Shown here in pieces: positions 16,770 to 25,827 of a stretch of 64,000 bases of DNA. The position numbers and the translations under genes are program-made. This DNA is from S015-6 sp964384945 (GTDB lineage: Bacteria > Desulfobacterota > DSWW01), in NCBI GenBank assembly GCA_964384945.1, contig CAYLMK010000018.1, positions 1-64,000 of the forward strand, read 5' to 3'. The notes beneath the pieces were generated by a model. That model was not told where the DNA came from and made no database searches. It saw only the letters and a list, made by a program, of their open reading frames with translations. Each line of letters starts with the position of its first letter. Position 1 is the first letter of the stretch.

Positions 16770-18317
16770 TCACCCCTTCTTCATTCCGTAGGGGATAGCC
16801 AGCTTCTTCATCTTCTTTCTCAAGGTGCTTGGGTTGACTCCGAGTAGGCTTGCAGCACCACCCGGGCCGCTCACTTTCCCCTTTGCCAGCTGGAGGGCTC
16901 GGCGGATGAGCAATGAGACGGCTTCATCCAGTTTCAGGAGCTCGCGATTCTGAGAGGAAGGGAGGGGGAGCTCTGCGTTGGGATGCTTTGTCGAAACGAG
17001 ATTCTCGAAGCTGAGCATGCCGCCCCTGTACTGCACCAGCGCGCGCTCGACAAGGTTTTCGAGTTCCCGCACATTGCCCGGCCAATCGTATGCCATAAGG
17101 GGGTCGATGGCTCGAGGGGACAGGACCGGGTTCTTCTCCAGCTTCAGTTCCCTGGTCTTCTGTTCCAGAAAATAATGCACCAGTGCCGGGATGTCCCCTT
17201 TTCTCTGCCGCAGGGGAGGGATCATGATGGGGAATACGTTCAGGCGGAACCAGAGGTCTTCGCGGAACTGGTGCGAGGTCACCATCTCCAGCAGATTCCT
17301 GTTTGTGGCGCTGATGATCCGGATATCCACCGTGATTGAGCTGGTCCCCCCCACGCGTTCTATCTCCTTGCTTTGAATCACGTGCAAAAGCCGGACCTGG
17401 GCGTGTGGGGGCAGTTCTCCGATTTCATCGAGAAAGATCGTTCCCTTGTGGGCCCGCTCGAACCGGCCGCGCTTCTGAGCGATCGCCCCGGTGAAGGCCC
17501 CCTTCTCGTGCCCGAAGAGCTCGCTGTCCAGCAGGTTGTCGGGGATGGCGCCGCAGTTGACCTTGATGAGAGGCCCCTCCTTTCGGCGGGACGAGTAGTG
17601 AATCGCGTTCGCGATGACGTCCTTGCCCACACCCGTCTCCCCGAGGAGCAGGACCGGGCTATCGAGCGACGCCACCTGCTTCACGGTCTCCATGACCCCT
17701 TTGAGACCGAAATCGGCTCCAACGATCTCCGACCCGGAGAGTTCGAGGAGTTCACGGCGGAGATACCGGTTGTCGTCGGCCAGCATGTCCTTGAGCCGGC
17801 CCAGTTCCTCGTGCTGCAGGGCGTTTGCCATGGCCACGGCGAAAGGATCGTGGAGCAGGCGCATGAGCCTCCCGTGCTCTTCCGTGTATTTGTCCGTTCC
17901 GTTCGTGATCATCAGAAGGAGTCCCACCCGGTTCCCTTCGAGTTCGAGGCGAACGGCCATCATGGAGATGTCCGTTCTCCGCCCGTGCTTCCGGAGTATC
18001 CCGCCCACCTCAGGCCGCAGATCGGGCTGGTTGACGATTTCTATCTCCTTCATGGATATCCAGCTGGCCATCCTGGCGTCCCTGGTTTCCTCCGGCATGG
18101 GCAGGATCCTTCCGAAATCTTCCCCTTCCTCTGAGGAAACGGATGCGAAGGTTCGGACGAGATCCAGTCCTGGATCGAAGAGCAGGAGATGCATCTCTGT
18201 GACGGGCAGATAACCTCGAATGTAGTCGAAACTGCGCCCCAACGATGTCTCTATGCTCAGGCTGCCGCAGATCCGCATGGTGGTCTGCCTGTAGAACTCA
18301 TTTTCATCGACTCGCAC
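16770..18317 (-). CDS. Sigma-54-dependent activator with GAF domain
   Basis: A 515-residue enhancer-binding protein. Residues about 25-165 form a GAF-like sensor domain, residues about 195-430 the AAA+ domain with Walker A GETGVGKD, the sigma-54 contact loop GAFTGA and Walker B TIFLDEIGE, and the C-terminus has a Fis-type HTH (GGAASLLGVNPSTLRKKMKKL). It is divergent from the operon beginning at 18530, which has a GG-N10-GC sigma-54 promoter and three palindromes in between. It most likely activates that operon in response to a small molecule bound by GAF. Confidence 0.92.
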   Translation of the reverse strand: MRVDENEFYRQTTMRICGSLSIETSLGRSFDYIRGYLPVTEMHLLLFDPGLDLVRTFASVSSEEGEDFGRILPMPEETRDARMASWISMKEIEIVNQPDLRPEVGGILRKHGRRTDISMMAVRLELEGNRVGLLLMITNGTDKYTEEHGRLMRLLHDPFAVAMANALQHEELGRLKDMLADDNRYLRRELLELSGSEIVGADFGLKGVMETVKQVASLDSPVLLLGETGVGKDVIANAIHYSSRRKEGPLIKVNCGAIPDNLLDSELFGHEKGAFTGAIAQKRGRFERAHKGTIFLDEIGELPPHAQVRLLHVIQSKEIERVGGTSSITVDIRIISATNRNLLEMVTSHQFREDLWFRLNVFPIMIPPLRQRKGDIPALVHYFLEQKTRELKLEKNPVLSPRAIDPLMAYDWPGNVRELENLVERALVQYRGGMLSFENLVSTKHPNAELPLPSSQNRELLKLDEAVSLLIRRALQLAKGKVSGPGGAASLLGVNPSTLRKKMKKLAIPYGMKKG

Positions 18318-18357
18318 GATTTTCCCTTTTGAGCCCTGTCAGTTACGTATCGGTTGC

Positions 18358-18420
18358 GTCCTATAGGACAAATGGAATAGCAATTGTCCTATAGGATATC
18401 CTAATTTGTCCTATGGGACA
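18358..18420. promoter_or_regulatory. Three palindromic upstream activator sites
   Basis: GTCCTATAGGAC (18358-18369), TCCTATAGGA (18387-18396) and TGTCCTATGGGACA (18407-18420) are repeats of one palindrome with centres 28 and 22 bp apart. They lie 55-120 bp upstream of the sigma-54 promoter, the right place for an enhancer-binding protein, and next to the activator gene. Binding by the 16770-18317 product is inferred. Confidence 0.75.
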
Positions 18421-18473
18421 AGAAAGCAATTCAAATTCTTGTTAACATTTTGATATTTAATAATTTATTATCC

Positions 18474-18490
18474 TGGCACGAGTTGTGCGA
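18474..18490 (+). promoter_or_regulatory. Sigma-54 promoter
   Basis: The sequence TGGCACGAGTTGTGC starts at 18474. GG (18475-18476) and GC (18487-18488) are separated by exactly 10 bases, and TGGCACG is a perfect -24 element. It precedes the operon at 18530 by about 40 bases. Confidence 0.75.
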
Positions 18491-18529
18491 GTACCCCATT
18501 TGACAGGAAGGGATCGGGGAAGCGCTAGA

Positions 18530-18826
18530 ATGAGATGGATCGAGATCATCACGCTGCGTTCGATCGGCGATGCGGAGAGGAAGATGATCGCCGAGCTCCT
18601 GAAGCAGATGCGAGGGGCCGGAAAACAGGGCCAGCCCCGCGAAGTGAGAATCTACCGCCACGGGAGTGTGGAGACAGATCTTAGTATCCACATTTATTGG
18701 GAATCCGAGTCTGTTGCGCTGCCCTGCAGCACACTGGGGGACCTGCTGGTGAATGCAACCCGGGATTTCGGCATGGTCAGCCACTCCGTATGGATCGAAA
18801 AGGAGGGTGTCTCCAATGGGAGTTGA
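18530..18826 (+). CDS. Small unknown protein (98 aa), possibly ferredoxin-like fold
   Basis: The first gene of the sigma-54 operon. It starts MRWIEIITLRS and contains alternating beta strands and one amphipathic helix (AERKMIAELLKQMRG), the size and pattern of ABM-type dimeric alpha-beta barrel proteins, but no clear family motif is seen. It overlaps the start of the following flavoprotein by 11 bases, so the two are translationally linked. A role as a partner of the flavoprotein is possible; it stays unassigned. Confidence 0.65.
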   Translation: MRWIEIITLRSIGDAERKMIAELLKQMRGAGKQGQPREVRIYRHGSVETDLSIHIYWESESVALPCSTLGDLLVNATRDFGMVSHSVWIEKEGVSNGS

Positions 18827-20255
18827 CGTGATCGTCGTAGGCGGCGGCATCGGCGGGCTCGGGGTGGCCGCGCTTCTTGCCCGCAGGGGTCGCAACGTGC
18901 TGGTACTGGAGTCTCACAAGCTCGTTGGTGGCAGGTGTTCCTCTTTCGAGAAGGACGGGTTCAAAATTCCCACCTATGTGCACGCCTTCCCCCGGGCCGA
19001 GCACGGCAGCCACGCGGAACTGGCGAAGAAGATCGGCGAACCGATCGAATGGGTGAAGCAAGACAACGCGATCATGAGCCTGAACGGACAAGAGATCGAA
19101 TTTTCGCTCTCGTCGCTTCTGAAGACCCTCAGGGGCATGCACAAGGCAGGCGTGCCCTGGTTTGAACTGATTAGAATGGGGACTTGCATAGCCAAGGATT
19201 TCTTGCTGCACAGGAGAGAATTCGAACAAAGACTCGAAGACGAGGACATTCGAAGCTGGCTCCTTCGCTATACGGACAACGAGACGATTCATGCTCTCAT
19301 TGCTTGCTTTGCTACCGCGGCCCTTGTGATTCCTTATTGGGAGGGCTCGATGGCAGAGTTCTTCCCGATCATGAAGGAGATGCTCCAGACCAAGGGGGGT
19401 GGGTATCCGGTGGAAGGATGTGGCGGGATCGCTGATGCCTACGAAAAAGGCTTGAGGAAAGCTGGAGGCGAAATCAGGCAGGCGAGGGTCAAGCGAATTG
19501 TGGTCAAGGAAAATCGTGTAACAGGTGTGGAACTCGAGGACGGCGAGACCATCGAAGCCCCAGTGGTCATCAGCAATGCCGGTGTGAAACCCACGGTCCT
19601 GGAACTGGTCGGTGAGGAGCACTTCTCTACGGAGTACCTGAATCGTGTTCGAGGACTCGAGTACTCCATGAGTTCCCTAGCCGTGCAGATCGCCCTGGAC
19701 AAGAAGATCACGGATTTAAAGTTCTTCACCTATATCCCCTCCCTCGATACGCTGGGATACTACAAGAAGCTGGAAAGGGGAGAAGTGCCGGCGGAGATCA
19801 CCTTGTGGCTGACCTCTCCCACGAATCTGATTCCGTCCCTGGCGCCAGACGGAAAACAGCTCCTATGCTGCATGACCCCGGTGCCCTACTGGCCGGACAC
19901 GGATTGGAAACCATGGGTCGATGCATTCCTCAAGACCATTGAGCGATTTCTTCCGGACCTCCGGCAACACACTCTCTGGAAGCGGACGGTCACTCCGGAA
20001 AACATCAGGCTCTGGAGCGGTAAGGAAGGTACCTGCATAGGACTTGCACAGCGGGTCGGCCAGAGCGGTAGAGACCGGCCGTCCATGCGTTCTCCCATCG
20101 AGGGCCTGTATTTCGTCGGCGTGGACGTGGGGACAGGGGCGGTCGGAGTCGAGCTTGCCGCGAAATCCGCGTTGCTATGCGCCGAGGAGGTGGAATCGGC
20201 CACAAGGGCCATACGGGTGGGGCTTAGCGCGAAACCGCTACCGAAATCACAGTAG
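18816..20255 (+). CDS. CrtI-like FAD-dependent oxidoreductase (phytoene desaturase family)
   Basis: The 479-residue protein starts with the dinucleotide-binding motif VVGGGIGGLGVAALLARRG and VGGRCSSFE, and ends with the FAD-binding GLYFVGVDVGTGAVGVE. The overall layout is that of phytoene desaturases and retinol saturases, which oxidise, saturate or isomerise long-chain isoprenoids using FAD. ATG at 18816 follows AGGAGGG and overlaps the preceding gene. With the two further flavoproteins and SCP2 genes in the operon, the substrate is probably a hydrophobic polycyclic or isoprenoid lipid presented by a carrier; this is inferred. Confidence 0.85.
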   Translation: MGVDVIVVGGGIGGLGVAALLARRGRNVLVLESHKLVGGRCSSFEKDGFKIPTYVHAFPRAEHGSHAELAKKIGEPIEWVKQDNAIMSLNGQEIEFSLSSLLKTLRGMHKAGVPWFELIRMGTCIAKDFLLHRREFEQRLEDEDIRSWLLRYTDNETIHALIACFATAALVIPYWEGSMAEFFPIMKEMLQTKGGGYPVEGCGGIADAYEKGLRKAGGEIRQARVKRIVVKENRVTGVELEDGETIEAPVVISNAGVKPTVLELVGEEHFSTEYLNRVRGLEYSMSSLAVQIALDKKITDLKFFTYIPSLDTLGYYKKLERGEVPAEITLWLTSPTNLIPSLAPDGKQLLCCMTPVPYWPDTDWKPWVDAFLKTIERFLPDLRQHTLWKRTVTPENIRLWSGKEGTCIGLAQRVGQSGRDRPSMRSPIEGLYFVGVDVGTGAVGVELAAKSALLCAEEVESATRAIRVGLSAKPLPKSQ

Positions 20256-20297
20256 AGGGATGCGGGACAATCCGGGCAAGAGAATCGTGGGGAAGAG

Positions 20298-21134
20298 ATG
20301 GAGATTTACAGGGATAAGACAGCGGTTGTAACGGGTGGTGCGTCAGGGCTTGGCAAGGCGCTCTGTAAAGAGCTGGGCAAGTACGGAGCGGATGTGGTGG
20401 TTGCAGACATCAACCTGGAAGGCGCGAGGAGCGTGGCAGAGGAGATGCGTCTTTCCAGTGCCCGCGCTGAGGCGGTGCTGCTCGATGTCACGATCGAAGA
20501 AGACGTGCGGAATCTCGTCGAGAGGACCGCTGCGGAGAAAGGGCGTCTGGATTACATATTCAACAACGCCGGCATCGGTGTCAGCGGCGAATTCCAGGAC
20601 ATCCCGCTCGAGCAATGGAGGCGCATCGTGGACATCAACCTGTGGGGCGTCATCTACGGGACGCTTGCCGCCTACCGGGTGATGATCCGACAGGGTCATG
20701 GTCACATTGTGAATATCGCCTCCGCAGCCGGGCTGGTTCCCTTTCCCTTTCTCACGGCCTACACGACGACCAAGCACGCTGTGGTAGGGCTGTCGGCAGG
20801 CTTGCGGGCTGAGGCGGCCGAGTTGGGCGTTAAGGTGAGCGTTGCCTGTCCGGGTCTCATCGACACACCCTTTGAGGACAATGTGGCCTATGTCAATACG
20901 AGCAAGGATCTCCTCTTCTCTGTCTCGCCCTCGGGCCTGACGAAGATGAGGATGAGCCCCGGAGATTGTGCCGCCGCCATACTCAGAGGGGTGGCCGAGA
21001 ACAAGGGCATTATCTCCGGGCAGTTTCTTTCCCAGGTCTTGTGGTGGGTCCAGCGTCTGAGTCCGAAGATCATGGAGTCTCAGACGCGAAAGACTCTGGA
21101 GAAATACAGGAAGATCGTTCGCGAAAAGCGGTAG
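20298..21134 (+). CDS. SDR-family oxidoreductase
   Basis: A 278-residue short-chain dehydrogenase with TGGASGLG near residue 12, NNAG near residue 90, the Ser in NIASAAG and YTTTKHA as the YxxxK active site. The C-terminal extension after residue 225 (QFLSQVLWWVQRLSP) is longer than in FabG and is partly hydrophobic, which may help membrane or lipid contact. It is the third gene of the sigma-54 operon. A hydroxysteroid-dehydrogenase-like reaction would suit the context but is not proven. Confidence 0.88.
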   Translation: MEIYRDKTAVVTGGASGLGKALCKELGKYGADVVVADINLEGARSVAEEMRLSSARAEAVLLDVTIEEDVRNLVERTAAEKGRLDYIFNNAGIGVSGEFQDIPLEQWRRIVDINLWGVIYGTLAAYRVMIRQGHGHIVNIASAAGLVPFPFLTAYTTTKHAVVGLSAGLRAEAAELGVKVSVACPGLIDTPFEDNVAYVNTSKDLLFSVSPSGLTKMRMSPGDCAAAILRGVAENKGIISGQFLSQVLWWVQRLSPKIMESQTRKTLEKYRKIVREKR

Positions 21135-21176
21135 GACTCGAGGCAACGCCAGCGGTTCCATGAAGGAGGGTAACAG

Positions 21177-21623
21177 ATGCCAGTGATCTACAGCGAGGAA
21201 TGGTACCAGGCCATGGTGAGACTGGCCAACAGCCGGGATGACATCTCGAAGAAGGTGCCTCAGGGCGAGTGGAGAGTGGTGGTGGAAGTGGTCGGCGACG
21301 GGAAGTCTCCTTATGTTCCAGAGGGGACGGTGAAGCATTTCCTGATCCGGTTCCTGGACGGAAAGGTGGCCGAGTACAGGGAGGCTCCGGAAAAAATCAC
21401 TGAGAAGGGGCTGAACTACCGGATCACCGGGCCGGCCAGTGTCTTCGAGGGTGTGGCCGCGGGGATGGTGGATCCGGTCGAGGTGGGCCTGAACGGTACC
21501 ATGAGGATCCGCGGTGACATGCGGTTCCTGATGCAGAACGCGGATATGGTGAACGTGATCTTCGAGGTGTATACGCAGAGCGACGTGACCGAATGGGACA
21601 GGGGGACGCCCCCCTATGCGTGA
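21177..21623 (+). CDS. SCP2 sterol-binding-domain protein
   Basis: A 148-residue single-domain protein. It has the SCP2 pattern of an N-terminal helix (SEEWYQAMVRLANS), a beta sheet with FLDGKVAEYREAP, and the ending PVEVGLNGTMRIRGDMRFLMQNADMV that corresponds to the KAMGLLxG/lipid-cavity helices of SCP2. SCP2 proteins bind sterols, fatty acyl-CoAs and other lipids. It is one of three SCP2-type proteins in this operon (others at 25067 and 27759) and likely delivers a hydrophobic substrate to the flavoproteins. Confidence 0.78.
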   Translation: MPVIYSEEWYQAMVRLANSRDDISKKVPQGEWRVVVEVVGDGKSPYVPEGTVKHFLIRFLDGKVAEYREAPEKITEKGLNYRITGPASVFEGVAAGMVDPVEVGLNGTMRIRGDMRFLMQNADMVNVIFEVYTQSDVTEWDRGTPPYA

Positions 21624-21724
21624 TTCGTTTGCGCATGATGCACAGTCGTTGCGGTTCGCTGTAGGTTCTTGAGCGTCAGTCCGAGTGCAAGGAACCTGTT
21701 GATACGGGAGAAGGGGGAGAGAAT

Positions 21725-23332
21725 ATGGAAAGAGAGACCTACGATGCCATCGTCATCGGGGCCGGCCACAACGGGATGGCTCTGTCTACGTATCTGGGCA
21801 AGAGCGGATGGCGTGTGCTGGTCCTGGAAAGGCGGTTGGAGGAGGGGGGGGGGCTTTCGACCGAGCACTACACGCGGGTCGGATTTCTTCACAACCTGCA
21901 CAGCAATTATCACACCTTTGTAGGGCTTTGCCCGGTCTATGACGACCTCGATCTGGTCAGCGGGCCGGACGGTGTCACGTACGGGCATCCACCCGTACAG
22001 ATGGGCTCGATCTTCCAAGATGGGACGGCCCTTACGATCCACACGGACATGGCCAAGACCCACGCTTCGATGAGCCGTTTCAGCCGGAAGGATGCGGATA
22101 CCTTCCAGCGCCTGTACAAGGAGGTCAAGGGGTTTCAGGATCTGATGATCCGAACATTGATGTACGCGCCGCCCATCGATGTCAACGACATTACCCGGGC
22201 CCTGAGCACATGGAAAGTGGAAGAGAAGACGGAATTCTTCCGTGCAAAGCTGCGGTCCATGACTATCAACGATTTTCTGAACAAGCACTTCGAGCACGAG
22301 AAGATCAAGACCATGCTCGCCTTTCATGCGGCCGTATGCGGTTACTACACGGACCTCGTGGGGCTGGCTGTCTCGTTTCCCTTCATGCTGGGGAAGATCG
22401 ACAACTGGAAGATAGCGATCGGCGGATCCCATCGCCTGGCGCACGCATTGTGGAGGCAGATGCGCAGGGCTGGGGTCACCCTGCTCCCCGCCTCCCCGGC
22501 GAGCGAAATCCTGGTGGAAAACGGCCGCGCCGCAGGCGTCCGCCTGGACGACGGGAGGGAATTCTACGCGGAGAAACTTGTGGCAAGTAGCCTCGACCTG
22601 AACCAGACCTTCAAGAAGATGCTTCCCCCCGAGGTGGTTCCAAAGGAAACGCTGGAGGAGGTGGACCGGCTCGAGTATCAGGACGGCACGTTGTTCTCCG
22701 TCCACATGGCGATGCACAAGATTCCCACCTATAAGGCGGCCGTTTTTGACCCGGATATCAACAAGGCATGGGTGCTGAATCTTGGGTACGAGTGCCTGGA
22801 CGACTACACGGAAGACTGGCACGCGATTCGAAGGGGACAGGCTCCGGAGCACCCAAAGCTGAATGTGGCGGTGAACTCCATGTTCGACCCGACCGATGCT
22901 CCTCCGGGCAAGGCGACGGGCCTGATCCGGGTCTTTGCGCCGTATTCGATCGACGGGAAGGGCGCCGGGGTGTGGGCCACGCCATTCAAGAATGTCTACA
23001 TGGATAGGTGTATCGCCAAGTTCCTGGAGTACTGCGACGACTTCTCGGAAGAGGACATCTGGATGGCAAAGCCTTACACACCCCTCGACATAACCGAGAA
23101 GCTGGTCAACATGGTCAACGGAGACTGGATGGTGGGCAAGATCGCAGAGACGAACCTGATGGCCAGCAGGCCCTCGAAGTCTCTCTCCCAGTACCGGACG
23201 CCGGTCAAGGGGCTGTATCTCTGCGGCTCGACGACCCATCCCCACGGGTTCATAACGTTTGGGCCGGGCTACAACGCCTTGCAGGTGATTGCCGATGACT
23301 TCGGCATGGACAAATGGTGGGAGGAGATCTGA
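21725..23332 (+). CDS. FAD-dependent oxidoreductase, PYROXD2/CrtI-like
   Basis: The 535-residue protein has the nucleotide-binding motif VIGAGHNGMALSTYL, an ERR acidic end of beta-2 and GLYLCGSTTHPHGF near the C-terminus, as in the GHNG subgroup of phytoene-desaturase-like flavoproteins. It is closely followed by a paralogue (23391), with a 58-base gap. The central part contains NLHSNYHTFVGLCP and a run of aromatic residues that may line a lipid-binding channel. The reaction (dehydrogenation or hydrogenation of a C-C bond) is inferred from the family. Confidence 0.86.
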   Translation: MERETYDAIVIGAGHNGMALSTYLGKSGWRVLVLERRLEEGGGLSTEHYTRVGFLHNLHSNYHTFVGLCPVYDDLDLVSGPDGVTYGHPPVQMGSIFQDGTALTIHTDMAKTHASMSRFSRKDADTFQRLYKEVKGFQDLMIRTLMYAPPIDVNDITRALSTWKVEEKTEFFRAKLRSMTINDFLNKHFEHEKIKTMLAFHAAVCGYYTDLVGLAVSFPFMLGKIDNWKIAIGGSHRLAHALWRQMRRAGVTLLPASPASEILVENGRAAGVRLDDGREFYAEKLVASSLDLNQTFKKMLPPEVVPKETLEEVDRLEYQDGTLFSVHMAMHKIPTYKAAVFDPDINKAWVLNLGYECLDDYTEDWHAIRRGQAPEHPKLNVAVNSMFDPTDAPPGKATGLIRVFAPYSIDGKGAGVWATPFKNVYMDRCIAKFLEYCDDFSEEDIWMAKPYTPLDITEKLVNMVNGDWMVGKIAETNLMASRPSKSLSQYRTPVKGLYLCGSTTHPHGFITFGPGYNALQVIADDFGMDKWWEEI

Positions 23333-23390
23333 ACGTCCTTGTTCTCGGGAAGACGGAGTTTTCTGGGTCCCCATATAAGGAGACAAAGCG

Positions 23391-25013
23391 ATGATCAACA
23401 AGGAGTACGACGCGATCGTGATAGGATCCGGCCACAACGGGATGTGCCTGGCCGCGTACCTGCAACGGGCCGGTCTGGAAGTCGGCATCTTTGAACGGAG
23501 GCACGAGGAGGGCGGACCTGTCTTTACCTGTGAGTGCACGGCCCCGGGATTCCTGCACAATCTGCACGCGCAGTACCTCGCCTTCATGGATTGGATGCCC
23601 TTCTACTACGACTTTGAGCTGGAGAAGTTGGGCGCCCGAACGATCATCCCGGATAACCAGTTCGGCGTCGCATTTTCCGACGGCAGGCCCCCTATCGTGC
23701 TGTACAGCCTCAAGGCCGATCCGGATCTGAAGCGCACGCACCGGTCCATTGCGGTGTACTCGAAAGAGGATGCGGACACATATGTGGAGTTTCGAAGAAA
23801 GGCGATGGACTTCAAGGACCTGTTTGCCTTCGCCATGTACAACCCCCCGGTGATGCCCAGCGAGACTGACCCCGATCCGATGAATTCCATGGGGGTCATG
23901 GCCATGCAGGCTATGGGGTTGTCGCCCCATCTCGCAAAAGGCTCGCCAAGGACGCTGATTGATGCCTTGTTCGTGTCACCTGAGCTAAGAACGATGCTGT
24001 ATCGTCAGGTCGAGGAATTCGGTCCGCCGCTTGAGATGATGGGTGGAGGCGCCCTTGGACTGCAGGGCCTGTTTTTCATTTCCTTGACTTGGCGCCTCTC
24101 ACTCGGTGGAACACACGCCATGGCTCACGCAATGGCTATGGCGTGCGTACGCGAGGGCGTGGATATTTACGAGAGCTGCGAAGTCGAGAAGATCCTGCTG
24201 AAAGACCGGAAGGCTGTAGGGATTCGCCTGGCTGACGGCACGGAGATCAAGGCGAGGAAGCTCGTGGCATCGAACGCCGATTTGCACCAGACCATGCTCG
24301 GCATGGTGGGGGAAGACAATCTGAGCCCCCTGTGGGCGAAGCGAGTCAAGGCCTTCAAGGTTCGCGGCACCAATGTGTTGGCCTCCACAGCAATGGCTCT
24401 CCACGAAGCACCCAATTACAAGAGTGCCCGGCACAATCCGGACATCAACAAGACCTTCTACACAATTGTAGGTTATGATACGCCGGAAGAAGTGGCCAAG
24501 TATTGCAGTGACGCTCATGGGGGAACGCTGCCGATTCCTGCGGCAGGGACGTGGGTGAATAGCCTCTGGGATCCTACCTATGCTCCGCCCGGGAAGCACA
24601 GCCTGTGCGGATGGTTTTTCTTCCCTCACGCCGACAGGTTCACTTTGTCGGAATGGGAAGAGATAAAGGCGACCTACAATGACCGGTTTCTCGAACGATT
24701 CAGGCGCTGGGCACCGAACATGACCCGTGCGAATGTGATCGCTGATTATTTCTATACACCCATAGATCAAGAAAGGGAAATGCGGATGACGGATATGTCA
24801 AACGGCGACATCACCCCGAACCAGTTGGGTTGGGCCCGGCCGTTCCCCGAGGCGGCAAACTACCGCACGGAAATTGAGGGGCTCTACTTGTGCGGTCCGT
24901 TCACCCACCCCTTCGGGGCGGTGCACGGCGGGTGTGGGTACAATGCATTCAAGACATGCGCCCGAGATTTCGGATTGGAGAGGTTCTGGGAGAGCCATCC
25001 GCGGGGATATTGA
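23391..25013 (+). CDS. FAD-dependent oxidoreductase, PYROXD2/CrtI-like
   Basis: A 540-residue paralogue of the preceding protein: VIGSGHNGMCLAAYL, NLHAQYLAFMDWMPF and the C-terminal GLYLCGPFTHPFGAVHGGCGYNA. The start ATG at 23391 follows AAGGAG. The two paralogues may form a heterodimer or act on successive bonds. A fourth flavoprotein of this kind is on the opposite strand at 33199, showing that this chemistry is repeated in the island. Confidence 0.86.
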   Translation: MINKEYDAIVIGSGHNGMCLAAYLQRAGLEVGIFERRHEEGGPVFTCECTAPGFLHNLHAQYLAFMDWMPFYYDFELEKLGARTIIPDNQFGVAFSDGRPPIVLYSLKADPDLKRTHRSIAVYSKEDADTYVEFRRKAMDFKDLFAFAMYNPPVMPSETDPDPMNSMGVMAMQAMGLSPHLAKGSPRTLIDALFVSPELRTMLYRQVEEFGPPLEMMGGGALGLQGLFFISLTWRLSLGGTHAMAHAMAMACVREGVDIYESCEVEKILLKDRKAVGIRLADGTEIKARKLVASNADLHQTMLGMVGEDNLSPLWAKRVKAFKVRGTNVLASTAMALHEAPNYKSARHNPDINKTFYTIVGYDTPEEVAKYCSDAHGGTLPIPAAGTWVNSLWDPTYAPPGKHSLCGWFFFPHADRFTLSEWEEIKATYNDRFLERFRRWAPNMTRANVIADYFYTPIDQEREMRMTDMSNGDITPNQLGWARPFPEAANYRTEIEGLYLCGPFTHPFGAVHGGCGYNAFKTCARDFGLERFWESHPRGY

Positions 25014-25066
25014 GCGGGTCCATCCCCGGTTCTTGATGATCCAAAGTAACCAGAGGAGTATTCCCC

Positions 25067-25624
25067 ATGGACGAACTTGAAGCTACAGGAGAGGGAGTAG
25101 CCGCAGGCTCGTCATCCGGTATTCCGGTATGTGCCCGGGATGAACAGAGTCTGAACGGCCTGGGGATGATGCTCCAGCAATATCTGGAGCAGAATCTCGA
25201 CGAGTTCGAAGACAAAAGGAGGGTGGCACGCCGCCTTCGGGCCTGCGTCAGTGTGGAGGTGGAAAAAGGGATTGCAACGACCGTGTCTTTTGAGGGGGAC
25301 CGGATCCTGATCGAAAACGGCGTGGGCACCAACCCGGACCTCCATCTGAAAGCCTCCTACCTCCTCCTCACCCAAGTACTTACCGGCAAGGCCAGCCCGT
25401 ATGCAGAGGTGTTGCGAGGGAACATAAAGCTCAAGGCCTTTCCCAAGCGACCCATCCAGTCCCTGAAGACCCTCGGGTTCCTGAAGGTGCCTCCGGAGCT
25501 GCTCCTCGAACCTCTGCCTTCAAAGGGCAAGACGTACTTCATCTGGGCGGTGGGATCTCTGCTCGGTGTCGGGGGCCTCGGCCTGTTGCTGTACTATCTG
25601 TTCCAGATCTTCGGTGGCGGGTGA
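25067..25624 (+). CDS. SCP2-like protein with C-terminal membrane anchor
   Basis: The 185-residue protein has a middle SCP2-like domain (CVSVEVEKGIATTVSFEGDR and GVGTNPDLHLKASY, then GNIKLKAF) and a single transmembrane segment at residues 158-180 (AVGSLLGVGGLGLLLYYLF). It therefore appears to be a membrane-tethered lipid carrier, facing the cytoplasm if the N-terminus is inside. Such an anchor is unusual for SCP2 proteins. It lies between the flavoproteins and an AveC-like membrane protein and may transfer substrate between membrane and soluble enzymes. Confidence 0.68.
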   Translation: MDELEATGEGVAAGSSSGIPVCARDEQSLNGLGMMLQQYLEQNLDEFEDKRRVARRLRACVSVEVEKGIATTVSFEGDRILIENGVGTNPDLHLKASYLLLTQVLTGKASPYAEVLRGNIKLKAFPKRPIQSLKTLGFLKVPPELLLEPLPSKGKTYFIWAVGSLLGVGGLGLLLYYLFQIFGGG

Positions 25625-25737
25625 TCGAAAGCTTGTCTACATGTCACCTGCGCGAACGCGGGTGTCGAAAAACGCATAACCGCAGTCATCCCCGCGCAGG
25701 AGGGTATCGACGAATGGACTATCTCCACTCTTCCGTC

Positions 25738-25757
25738 ATTCCTGCGGAGGCAGGAAT
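25738..25757. repeat. REP-like hairpin
   Basis: ATTCCTGC-GGAG-GCAGGAAT is a perfect 8-bp stem with a 4-base loop, preceded by GTC and followed by CC. A related degenerate copy (GTCATCCCCGCGCAGGAGGGTATC) lies at about 25685-25708. GTCATTCC...GGAATCC hairpins are dispersed intergenic repeats in many bacteria. It lies in the 203-base gap inside the operon and could attenuate transcription. Confidence 0.5.
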
Positions 25758-25827
25758 CCCTAAGCACCTGAAGGCGTAATGAAATGCCTCAGAGACAGAG
25801 CTTTCAACAGAAGAGGAGATCCAAGCC

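Noticed and set aside
21614..23587. A 657-codon minus-strand frame opposite the flavoprotein gene at 21725.
   Set aside because: It has no family motif and lies antisense to a clear flavoprotein. Such long shadow frames are expected from GC-rich codon use.
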